Shown: positions 53,152 through 63,489 of the stretch, piece by piece | How positions within the stretch are numbered: the stretch's first letter is position 1 | How the letters are laid out: the number at the start of each line of letters is the position of its first letter | Source: Excoecaria cochinchinensis | Lineage: Eukaryota > Streptophyta > Magnoliopsida > Malpighiales > Euphorbiaceae | Reading direction: 5' to 3' | Length of the DNA: 64,000 nucleotides | NCBI GenBank assembly: GCA_947683425.1 | Contig: CANTUQ010000159.1 | Coordinates: 4,974,001 to 5,038,000, forward strand | Program-made: the position numbers and the translations under genes | The notes under the pieces: model-generated | Database searches by the model: none | Seen by the model: only the letters and a program-made list of their open reading frames with translations | Told to the model about the DNA's origin: nothing

Positions 53152-54062
53152 CTATCCACTTACTTGACTCTAGCAGGTCATGCATAAAACAATTCACGTT
53201 TCGAATCGCACAACGCATAAATATACATATATACATCATGCATAAATCAGAGTACGATAGACGTATAAACATGCTCGTAAGGTCGGTCATAAATCATACA
53301 ATTCTCATTGCAAAACATAAAACAGTCAACACACTTTAACATTAAACAATATTCTAAAGCATGTCAAAATCAGGTACAAAAGCACTATCATGCCAATGAT
53401 TATCAATACAAAATCCTAATCATGCGGTAGGTTAGGATAACTTAGTAAAGATCGTGCATAATCCAAAATTACATTTAAGCATAACACATTGAGTTCAACG
53501 ACTAAAGCATAATAATACATTCAGACATCAACCATATTTTTCAAATAAATTTAGCATAAGGTAATATCAATCATACCTCATACAAGTCATTCTGGAGCAT
53601 GCAATAACTCAATCAATCACATTTTAGCACTAATCATAATACTAAAGCATGTCAGGAGCACATGGGGAATCATATTATGCCAATGACTAAAAACGCATCC
53701 TCTTAATCGTGGAATGATACAAAATACCCTTAAGCATGGCAGAATATTCTTAGAGGAGAATTTGATCAAGGATATGCATCATAATACTAATCACAAATAA
53801 CTTGGGATAACCATTCATATAAGCAAGGTAATCTATCACACAGTAGGGGAAAAAAGTCATAAAAGCATTTGAAAGTCATTTTATAAGAAAACTAGTCACT
53901 TGAGAAACAAGACAAAATAGAACAGGCCATACAAGAGCATATAAAGTATGACATACATCATACAGTAGTAAAAACCCATACAGAAGAGGTAGAAAATTCA
54001 TTTTGGTTGAAACTGGGCTAAATTAGATAAATGGGGCTGAAGAGGGATCGGTCAGGAGTCAT

Positions 54063-54440
54063 GTCACGACTCGTGACTGACCTCACAGAAGGGTCACGAG
54101 TCGTGACTCTATGTCACGTCTCGTGACATGCCTCAAAAGAATCACGGGACGTGACTCTAAGTCACGCCTCTTGACCCTTCATAAGAGTCACGAGTCGTGA
54201 CTCTAAGTCACGAGACGTGACTTGCCTCTCACAGGGCTGTCACGCTTCGCGATAGGAGTCACGCCTCACAAGAGTCACGAGTCGTGACTTGCCCCTTCAC
54301 AGGGCAGTCATGCTTCGCGACTGGGGGTCACGCCTCGCCACTGCATCCAGCCCGCCGAGAAGTCACGCATCGTGACTGGGAAGCAGAGTCACGTGGCGTG
54401 ACTGGGAGTCACGTCTCGTGACTTGCCTCTCTCAGGGAAG
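54063..54440. repeat. GTCACG-N3-CGTGAC array in LTR-D
   Basis: Nine 15-base sites with both arms intact start at 54063, 54093, 54113, 54187, 54207, 54274, 54362, 54388 and 54408. Their centres are ACT, AGT, TCT, AGT, AGA, AGT, CAT, TGG and TCT. About six degenerate sites lie between them (for example near 54141, 54161, 54239, 54308). Spacers are 5-60 bases and differ. Confidence 0.93.
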
Positions 54441-55537
54441 TCACGACACACACGCACACTGAAAATGGGAATTCCACCAGAATCGCGATTTCCCGTTCCC
54501 AGCAAGCCCAAAATTCAAAGAACTCGATAAAATCAGTTTTAATTTGATTCAAAACACCACCAAACTCATTTTACCTTTCAAACGATCTTCCAAACATCAA
54601 ACTGACATAAAATCAGCTTAATTCAATAATCAAATCAACCAAAATCATGCATAAACACCTTTAAGAACATAAACCCTAAAAATTATAGTAAGTTCAAAAC
54701 CTAAAATCAGTAACTTCAATTCAATTCCCATCATGCATTACTAACACATCCAAAATACACCAAATTCCATAAATTAATCAAAACACACATATACATCCTA
54801 AGTGAGAAATAGGGCAAAAACACTAAGAACTTCAAGTGCAGTAATCAAAGCTCCCAAACCTCAAAATGACGATCCAAAATCAGGCTTCAAGATCAATCCT
54901 CAATCCTTTCCTTGCCTTTACTTTGCTTCTTCTTATCACCAAACACTTGCACAAACAAAACCCACAATTACTCTTCAAAACCCTAACTCAACCAAAACCA
55001 GGAGAAGAATCAAAACATGCAGGAAACCCTAACCCAACTTACCTCTTCAAAGCAGCCTCAAAGACTCCAGATCACATACACACATCAAGGGATGAAGAGC
55101 AATAAACGTCAAAGAGAGAAGAGAAAAATAGGAAGAGGAGAAGAAGAGAGAGCAGGGAAACGCGATCTGCCTTTTCCTCTCTTTCTTTTTCCTCTTTTCT
55201 TCTTTTAACATTAATTGCACACACCCACCAAGACACATGGCAGCCTCCTATTGGCTCAAACTAAAAATCTTGACTTAAAGCTCTTTAGTCCTTAGACAAA
55301 TTACACTACACTCACTTACACAATTCTTTCCTTATAAACTTAATTATCTTCTCAATTAGGTCCTTAACACTCCAAATTTCTCAAGCACAAATTACTGAAA
55401 TACTCTTGCATTCCCGACTTAGCATGCACATTCCGACCAGGGCTATTTTGGGGTGTGACAGCTTCCGCTTATATGATGTGTATGTGTGTGAGCGTAGTGC
55501 TCCGATATCCGTCCAACGGGGTTATCGGGGTATTACA

Positions 55538-55621
55538 AAGGATCCTTCGGAGATTTTATGCCCACCAGTGGTAGAGCCCAGGGGTGCACCCGAACCTAAG
55601 ACGGTCATAGATCTTAACGAT
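55538..55621 (+). pseudogene. gag: Tat-3 gag, second fragment
   Basis: This continues the gag after the LTR-B insertion: DPSEILCPPVVEPRGAPEP matches the proline-rich stretch of Tat-2 gag near numbered residues 168-190. It stops at 55621, where LTR-C begins. Confidence 0.7.
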
Positions 55622-56315
55622 TGTAATGGCCTAAATACCGAGTTAGTTGTGATCAGTATTTTCTGTAGAGTCTGTATGTATGTTCTTGGCTTCTGATGCT
55701 GTATGTGGTATTCTTTATTTAGTAGAGTTTAAAGGTTAAACGTGCTTGAGGTATAGCAATTCTAAGATGGGTGACATATTAGAAAGCTGTATAGCTGATA
55801 TTTTCAGCTGTGTCCTAAAAATAAATTATTTCTTAGAAATGATATGTGGACTGTGAGGAGTCTAGTGGTGAAATTTGGTATGAAAATGAGGTCAAATAGG
55901 CCTCCAAAGGTGAGTCTGAAGTTGGCCTCCGGTTCGGTTCAGTTGAACCGAAGGTTGACTGAACTTTGACTGAATTTTTAAAAATAGTTAAGAGTGGATA
56001 AAAATGTCTATTATGGGAAGTGTACAAGCTCAGAATAATTTTTAAAAATTTTTGACAGCATTAAAATTGTATTTTACGGCAGAATCGAATCGGACCGATT
56101 TAGGTGAACCGGGTCCCAAATGAACTTCGATTGAGCTAAAATTTTGTGTGGAGGCTATATTTAATATTTTAAGAACATTGGAATTGACTAGGAGTGAAAA
56201 TGAGTTCAGTAACACCCAGTTACCCTTAAACAGTGAAAAATGACCCGAAAACCGAAAATCGGACCAAACCGGTTCAACCACTCCGGTTGAACCTGGTTCA
56301 TTTCAATTGCACCCA

Positions 56316-56323
56316 TATAAATA
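56316..56323 (+). promoter_or_regulatory. TATA-like box of LTR-C
   Basis: TATAAATA after a CT-rich U3, with AGGAAACCCTAGAG and a pyrimidine-rich leader (56365-56460) following. Confidence 0.6.
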
Positions 56324-56977
56324 CATCTCATTTTCTAGGAAACCCTAGAGAATTGCATTTGAAGCTGCCCTTCCTCCTCCCTCCCTTGGCTGAATTGATA
56401 TTTCTCACTTTTCCTCCATTTTTCTTTTAATTTCTCTCTATCACCCCCTAAATTCAAGCCTCCCAAATGTATTTCAGCTCCTCTGTAGTCTAGTAGTTGT
56501 CTCAAAAGTTCATTTGGTGCGTTAGAAGTGGGAAAAAGCAAGTGATAAAGATTATGTCTCAAAAATGAGGTAAGTGATTTAGGGTTCTATAATTTTATTT
56601 AAGGGTTCCTATAGGTACTTTAGGATGTGTAGATCATATTTATGAAGTTATATTGTGAAAATGAAGCAAATTTATGGTGATTTCTTTGATGATTGTATTC
56701 GGCTACTTAAGGAAAGTAAAGGAGATGATGATGTTTCAAGGAGTTATGGCTATGAAAGGAAGATTAAAGTATGGAGAACATGAATCTAAGGTTAGTGGAT
56801 ACAATATCCTCCTTTTTCCATGTTAAAAGTATGATTTTAGGTTATGTTTAAACATAAAGTGTGAGAAATATGCATGTTTAATTGAAAATAACTTGATATT
56901 CATGCTTAGAGATGTTGAAAATGATGATATGAATGTTTAAAATGAGAAAAAAAAGTTGGCATGATGGATCCCTACTT

Positions 56978-57440
56978 AGGCCGAATGGTATATCACATTA
57001 TTTTGATGTGTTTTGATAATGTTTACGGCATGTTTATCATGTATACATGATGTTGTGCATGTGATTTAGATGATAGTATGTGATAGAGCATGAAAAAGTT
57101 TCATAATGCATGATGTATACATGAGGCTGAATGGTTAACACATGAAAAGGCATGATTTTTATGTGTTTTGATGTGATTTCATGGCATGACTATGTGGTTT
57201 GACATGTGATCTACCTAACGGTATGTATTAGAGCATGTGAAAATGTCATAATGTAGGGCATACATGTATGGCCGAATGGTTACCATGTGTAAAGGCGTGA
57301 TTTTGATGTGTTTTAATGGAAATTAATGGCATGGCTATATTATTCAACATGTAAATTACATAAAGAAATGTTAATGTTGAAGAAAAGAATTAATGGTGAA
57401 AAGTTAACATGTTGGCTGAATGATGTGCATGTGTGTTTAC
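56978..57440 (+). repeat. Degenerate tandem repeat, about 145 bp
   Basis: Anchors GGCYGAATGGT recur at 56983, 57129, 57274 and, changed, 57415 (spacing 146, 145, 141). Between them, CATGATTTTGATGTGTTTT-type and GGCATG lines also recur. About three copies with many changes. Confidence 0.75.
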
Positions 57441-57766
57441 ATGTGTACCATGATGATGACATGAGAATTATGGCATGTGATGGTATGATGATGATAATCA
57501 CATGTATGATGATTGAATTGTATGAAAAAGAATGGAATAGAATGATGAAATTCCTGGTAACTTAAAAATGTGAAAAGTGAAATTTTGATGCCCTATGTAG
57601 TAATCTGGTAGTTAAGTTGAGTTCAGGATATAATGGCTAGCCATAAGGACATAAGACCGCGGGTGTGAGCATGACATCTCACTTATTATAGGCCAATGAT
57701 AGACCCATTCTATATATTGTTCTGTCTTAATACAGTATTGATCTGTATTTCTATTGTCTGTATCAT

Positions 57767-57860
57767 AGGGGTGGTCCCACGGGGTCCCTCTATTCTGTAT
57801 TGAATCTATAGGGGTGGTCCTACGGGGTCCCTCTATTCTATATTGAACCTATCGGGTTCA
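57767..57860 (+). repeat. Two-copy direct repeat around GGTCCCACGGGGTCC
   Basis: The units GGGGTGGTCCYACGGGGTCC plus CTCTATTCTRTATTGAA occur at 57767 and 57813. The minus-strand LTR-C copy has a single, altered version near 23370-23420. Confidence 0.75.
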
Positions 57861-58690
57861 CGTCTTATTTATCCTGATCATAGATGTATGCCAGTTTTAT
57901 ACAGGGGCAAGTGGCAAAAATGAGCTTGATATGGTTGATCTGTGATTAAAATGATATTTGAGGTTGGTCTGTGATTAAAATGATATTTGTGTGAAAAATG
58001 GACTTAATTCAAATAAATAAAAAGTTTTGAGGACGTAATGGTAAATTTAACCATAAAAAGAAATGACTATGTGATAAAGATAAGTTATGCATGTGATTAT
58101 GTGATAAAGATAAGATATGGTAATGATTAAAGTGATAAGGATAAGGATAAAGAATAAAGATAAGGTTAAGGGTAAAATGGTAAATATGAGCTTTTAAATG
58201 GTTAATATGTGATGGAAATGATATTTGTGTGAAAAAGGGTATAATCTAATTAATGAAAAGCTTTGAGGGTAAAATGGTAATTTTGTCTATATATATGTAA
58301 ATAAATGTTAATAAGGGTAAAAATGTAATTAAATGGCTAAACATGGAAATTAGTCACTTTTTAGGAACTAAAATGTAATTTGGCATGGAATTGGTAAATT
58401 GAGGGCATAACCGTAATTCGCATGTTTGATATTGATAAAATGATAAAATAAAAGGAACTAATGGCATTTTCGTAATTTTGATAAAGTTTAAGGATTAAGT
58501 TGTAATTTTTGCCATGTTTACGGACAAAATGGTAATTATGATATTTTATTTGTACTAAATGTGTAAATGACCTTAAGTATGTGATTTAATGGTAATTAGC
58601 TTGTTAGATAATGAATTAATTAATTGATAAGTTAATTTGGTGGCATAATTGTAAATAAGAGAAAGTTAGGGGCAAAATCATAATTTAATA

Positions 58691-58810
58691 ATAGTTAAAG
58701 GACCTAAGTGTAAATATGGCATAGTTAAAGGACCTATATGTAAATATGCTATAGTATGAGGACCTAATTATAATTATACCATAGTTAAGGGACCTAATTG
58801 CAAATATGTA
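58691..58810 (+). repeat. 30-bp minisatellite, four copies
   Basis: ATAGTTAAAGGACCTAAGTG-type units start at 58691, 58721, 58751 and 58781, exactly 30 bases apart, with about 75-90% identity. Confidence 0.9.
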
Positions 58811-60487
58811 ATTTTATTTGTGCTATACATGTATGTGTCCTTAGATGAATGATTTAATTAACATTAATAATATTAGTGCGTGTTAGATAATAAAATAAGG
58901 ATAATTATAACTAATGGCATTATTGTAAATAAATGAAAAGTAAAGGGGTAAAAACTGTAAATGGATGGAAGTCTAGGAACCTAATTGTGAAATTGTCAAT
59001 ATCGAGGTAAATGAGGGATTTTAAAGATAATTGATAGGTAATTTGAATGTTAATTGTATAATTAATTGACATTAGAGAAAATACTGATAATTATGTTAAT
59101 ATTAATAGAAATATTATTATTAATGCTAATATCATGGAAATCGCAATAGGATTAATATAAGAAAATAGATGAGTAATATTTGCATTAATAAAAGAATAAG
59201 AATGTCTTTGGACCAGTAAAGGATTATTATGATTGATTAAAAATAATTGAGATGTGTATTTAAAATCTGTAATATTAAATTGAAGAAAAATAATGTAATT
59301 AAGATAAATAATAATGTGCCAGGTAAACGTAACTGAATACTGTGAATTTTATAATAAAGTCACAATAAATTGAGAGTGTGTAATAAAAATATGTAAAAGA
59401 CATTGTTATAGAACTGAAATAAGTGTTACAGATTGGATTAATTATCCAAGGTATAAAATATGATAATTAATATTTTCATAATATTGTCTATGTAGAATTT
59501 ATTAGTGGGGTCACCTAAAAATGTTAGTAACGAAACTAAAGACGTGAAAGAAAGTAGAACTGTCATTAAATGTTGAAAGTTAATAGTGAAATGATAATTA
59601 CTGAGATGATGATAAATTAACAATGTGAGTAGTTCAAGTACGGGTGTAATAATAGTACTGTTAGTCATAGTAATAAGGAAATTAAATGTAAAATAGTATC
59701 GATATATAATTAATCAAATAATGATAATAGAAATTGTATGTAAAGTTAAGAGGATAATGATGTTAAGCCTACAAATAGCTTAAGGAATTAAGTAATAGCT
59801 TTGACAATCCAACTACATAATATGAGATATAAATGAGTAAAATTAAGTACCAAATAAAGTAAATACATATTAAGTTTATAGTTTTAAAAGTAGTTCTGTA
59901 AAAGAAATATCAAGGTTAAAGGAAATGATAATAGATATGTTAGTGACTAATATTGTACTCAACCGTAGACTGTAATTGATATATAAAAGTCACAAGCAAA
60001 TAATGAGCAAATAATGAGAAACAAATGAATAAGTTAATAAGATATTTACAAATATTGTTAATATAACTGGTCATAGAAATAACAGACTGAATAAAATAGT
60101 ATTAATGTTAAAGTTGACAGTACAATTATTGATGATTCTGATAACAATAATAGTAATGCTAAAGTATGGTTATTGAATTAATAAAAAAGGAATGAGCTAA
60201 TGACTGAAGCAAAAGATTTAATCAGGACATTGTAAGTAGGGCATAAGTGACCTAAAAGTCTTTAATAATAATTTTAATGTTCATATAATAGAAATAAAAA
60301 TATATGCTTGCATGTGCATGCATGTTGTTTTAGTGTGGAAAACTTAGGATATGTATCCACCACTGGCATTACAATGCACAACACGTAGTGTTGTTACTAC
60401 ATGTAGGTTATAAAAGAAAAGAAATCGTAGTGGCCAATGTTATTGATAAACGAATGAAGTTACGGGACAACAAGGATATTGACATAG

Positions 60488-61798
60488 TGTTAAGTGTATT
60501 TCTAAACGCTAAATCCGCAAGCATATGGTTTACCGATTATAGTATCTAAAATATCGTTCCCACGAGTAATATAGATTAATATTACTCACTATTACTACTT
60601 GATTTTAATCTTGTTTACAATGTTCAATAATTTGAAGATTAATTTAAACTACTAGTGAAATGCAGAGTAATTAAACGTAATTAATAATGATCAAAGAAGT
60701 CAATATAAATTATGAAGATGAATTAATAATCAACAGAACTTAAAGTAATTGTTCTTGAGTTTTAGCGTATCCTTGTCATGCAAGTCAAGTTGGATAAAGT
60801 TCTAATCCATTCTCTCGACATAAATTAGAGTGCCTAAAATGTACATCTATAATTCTAACCATTAATTCTCATTAATGAATTAGTTGATTATACATGCAAA
60901 TATTAGGATAATTTAGCAACTTAGAGCAATCATCTAACATCATGATCTCTCAAATAATGCTTTGATAATTAATTTCTATTAGTTTTAAATGAGAATCCAT
61001 CTCTCAACTAAATTCTCACTGATAGTGATCATGCATCAAATACTAATAGGAATTCTACAAGCAAGAATACTAGATTGATATGAATAATAAAACATAATAT
61101 AAATATTCAAGTTCATAAATACATCATTTATAATTACAAAGAAGAAGTAAAAGATTAAAAATAGAAATAGGAGATCTCTCAACCCTTTTCCTTTCACCAA
61201 GTGTGTTCTTCCTCTTTGCAATTGTCTTCTCTTCAAAACATAAAAACTAACTCTAGAACTTCAACTACAGAAATTGTTCTTCTCAAACTTACAGAGAAAC
61301 TTAGTTAAAATTCCATCATCCTAAATTTACAACTGAATTTAATTTATATATTGTTCCAAAGTTAATTTCTCTTGAAATGCATCTTCAAAGGGTTGCAAAA
61401 CTTGGTGGGAAGACTTGACTTTTCAAATGGCTTTCCAAAATAATTGTCCCAATGGCTCTCTCTGTTGCGCTCGCGACAGGACACGGATTCCTCTCCTCAT
61501 GACTCCTTTCACACTCACGACAATGCGCGGCATGTCCTCTTGGTCCTCATCTTTCTCTCCGCTCTTCCTTGCTCTTAGGCGCCTTATATCGCGCTCTCTA
61601 CTCCCTCGCGCTCGTGACAGCAGTATTCGTTGCTTGGTCAATTTTGCTCCTTTCTCCACATTTTCTCCCTTTTCTCCTACACTCACAACACTTAACACAA
61701 AACATCAAACACACCTAATTCTAACACAATTAATCATAACTAAACATAATTTTTATCACAAAACATAAACTAAATATGAGCTATTTAGACTTATATCA
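60488..61798 (-). mobile_element. LTR-E, 3' LTR of a minus-strand element
   Basis: 1,311 bp, from TGATATAAGTCTAAATAGC (61798) to ACTTAACA (60488) on the minus strand, directly after a polypurine tract, so a 3' LTR. It matches the solo LTR at 7334-8741 along its length, including the block with ATCGTTCCCACGAG near its end. CTGTTGCGCTCGCGACAG (61462-61479) and ATATCGCGCT...GCGCTCGTGACAG (61586-61620) are the family palindromes. The adjacent CATAG (60483-60487) would be one target-site copy; the other is outside the window. Confidence 0.8.
61462..61620. repeat. CpG-rich palindromes in LTR-E 3' LTR
   Basis: Two inverted-repeat sites of the CTATCGCGAGCGCGATAG family, each with a few changes; the solo LTR-E has four. 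Confidence 0.8.
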
Positions 61799-61812
61799 AA
61801 TCCCCACACTTA
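61799..61812 (-). promoter_or_regulatory. Polypurine tract of the LTR-E element
   Basis: TAAGTGTGGGGATT on the minus strand directly before the LTR start TGATATAAG. Confidence 0.75.
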
Positions 61813-63489
61813 AATATTTGCTTGTCCTCAAGCAAAACTTAAAATGCAAAATCACATAACACAATTTTGGAGCTTGCATCTATATTTGACAAGCATTTGG
61901 AAACAACATGAATAAGCCTTCATCTCTTAACACATTAGTCTAACTATGCAAATTCTCAAATAATATCATTGTCCATTAAACTCCAAGAACCATGTGCATT
62001 TGAAAAATCATGAAGTTGTAAAGCACAAGAATGTTTGCCCTCAAGAAATTGAATATCTTAACACATGTATAGATTATTTCATTCAAAACATTGCCTAAGA
62101 TAATTCTCACTCAAACACTATATTCTTACTTCACTCAATGTGTTTAGGGCTAGTGTTTCACTCATTCCTTTAATTTGCCATTGCATACCATAAGCTTGTA
62201 ATTAGTAAAAATCTCTACTACTAGTATACGGTAGTACATGAAATCTAAGGGTTTTATAAAAGGTTGTAGTTTGGCTTAAGTTAATGTAGGATAATTTGAG
62301 TTAAGTAGCTCATCATGTGTAAAGAAAGAGTATCACCATATCATAAGAGACTTAACACTTAAGCATAGCATGATCTCACGACATCTTAACTTACTATTCT
62401 AATTCCCTTCTTAATGGCCACATTTTCTACTAGTTTCTTTTTTTTCACACTTTTTTTTTCTTATGAATATTATGGGTGCATTTTATGCTCCATCCCACTT
62501 TGTTCTTTCTTTCTCCTTTTGTGTTTAAAAACTAACCATTTTCTAATATTGGACTTTGAGAAGAAGGGAATTCAACTAGCATCATGCTTATACTAAACAA
62601 AATTTGTCTCCAATGATATAGCAATCCTAATTCTCTCCATAAAAAGGGTAACAAAAATAAGTAATCTATTGTTTAGCAAAGGTTTTTAGGCTAATTAAGT
62701 GCTTCACAATAAAAAATGGGTTAAAGACTCAAAATTGGCTACCTAAAGTCAAAAAGGGTAAGTTATTTAAGCAAGCAAAAAAGGATTTAATCTAGGTGCC
62801 CTTATCATGTTTCATGCACATCTCACACTAAATGTAGTCTCAAAATTTACCAAAAATAAGTTCTACAGGATATGGCATATCAAGGCTCTCATACAAAGAA
62901 AAATTTTTCAATGTAAAGGCTTCAAAAGCTCACTTTAGCTATAGGTCAAACTATCCTAAGCAATGATTTGCCAAAATAATCCTATTTACATGTGAAAAGA
63001 TAAACAACTTAAAAAGAACCTACACTAAAGTGCTTTGCTAAGTCATGACCCTCACTATGCACATTAAATTACCAAAGTAAAATAAACAATAATATTCCTT
63101 AAGAATTTGGCTAATTAAACCAATTATTTAAAAATTCAAGCTAAACATGTTCATGCTTCCAAATACGTATCAAATATAAAAACTCCAAAATTAAGCAAAC
63201 TCATAAACAACTTAAACATATAAACCTAAAATACAAATTCACTAACAATTTATATACATATCACAAACAAATACCTAATACTAACAATTCATGCATATCC
63301 ACAAGCTACACTATGCACATATACAAATGCATAAACATAAAATGCATTCCCCACACTTAAAGGACACAATGTCCTCATTGTGTAAGAAAATCAATCACAA
63401 CATAACACAATCTAGAAAATCAATCAAAACACGAAACACAAATACAGAAAATAAACATAAAAAATACAAGGAGAAAAGGAACTGCCCTC
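61813..63489 (-). other. Long non-coding internal region of the LTR-E element
   Basis: 1.68 kb of AT-rich sequence between the gag-like end and the polypurine tract. A few short lines recur (CCCCACACTTAAA at 61802 and 63349, both next to TTGTCCTCAAGC- or ATGTCCTCATTG-type text). No RT, RNase H or integrase motif is present in any frame. Confidence 0.6.

Larger units (their letters stand above)
51492..55460 (-). mobile_element. Solo LTR-D, TSD GCTTC
   Basis: 3,969 bp on the minus strand, from TGTCACACCCC (55460) to GGGGGTGTTACA (51492), flanked by exact GCTTC copies (51487-51491, 55461-55465). It lies in the last 100 bases of LTR-B, a related family, in opposite orientation. It has a GA-rich leader (55080-55190), the GTCACG-N3-CGTGAC array (54063-54440), the TTAGGCATGCCTAA palindrome, and a degenerate TAAGCG hairpin (51944-51960). 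The LTR is long for its group, mostly through AT-rich sequence at 51960-53900, in which I see no gene. Confidence 0.92.
47185..55537 (+). mobile_element. Solo LTR-B with two later LTR insertions
   Basis: A chromovirus-type LTR from TGTAACATCCTAAATCGGG (47185) to GGGGTATTACA (55537), in three pieces: 47185-48713, 50768-51491 and 55466-55537. Without the insertions it is about 2.3 kb, the size of the Tekay-A LTR. Flanks are GAGGA (47180-47184) and AAGGA (55538-55542), a 5-base duplication with one change, inside the Tat-3 gag. It has a GA-rich leader (47460-47540), a cluster of CpG-rich palindromes (48169-48411), the ATAAGCATGCTTAT palindrome and the TAAGCG hairpin (51251-51266). No internal coding sequence remains. 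Confidence 0.85.
30937..55621 (+). mobile_element. Tat-3, Tat/Ogre element split by nested insertions
   Basis: A plus-strand Tat element: LTR start TGTTTACGGGTCC (30937-30948), rest of the 5' LTR (43412-46065), primer site, leader, and gag in two pieces (46991-47184, 55538-55621). Tat-2 interrupts its LTR with TSD GGTCC, and solo LTR-B interrupts its gag. LTR-C cuts it off at 55622. Its protease, pol and 3' LTR are not in the window. Confidence 0.75.
55622..60482 (+). mobile_element. LTR-C, plus-strand copy
   Basis: It starts TGTAATGGCCTAAATACCG at 55622 and shares with the copy at 22534-25108 the U3 block AATCGGACCGATT (56085), the GGGGTGGTCC...GGGGTCCC block (57767-57860) and the CACGTAGT block (60389). 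A TATA-like TATAAATA is at 56316-56323, followed by a pyrimidine-rich leader. Its right end is probably cut by the next element; TG...CA closure is not seen. Bases 57900-60300 are AT-rich, without recognisable coding sequence. At nearly 5 kb it is much longer than its counterpart. Confidence 0.65.

Noticed and set aside
54063..54440. CRISPR-like array of palindromic repeats
   Set aside because: Sites are 15 bases with irregular spacing, no unique spacers, and lie in a plant LTR with a perfect target duplication.
55406..55696. A 96-codon plus-strand frame
   Set aside because: It crosses three unrelated elements (LTR-D, LTR-B, Tat-3 gag) and LTR-C; only the Tat-3 gag piece is real.
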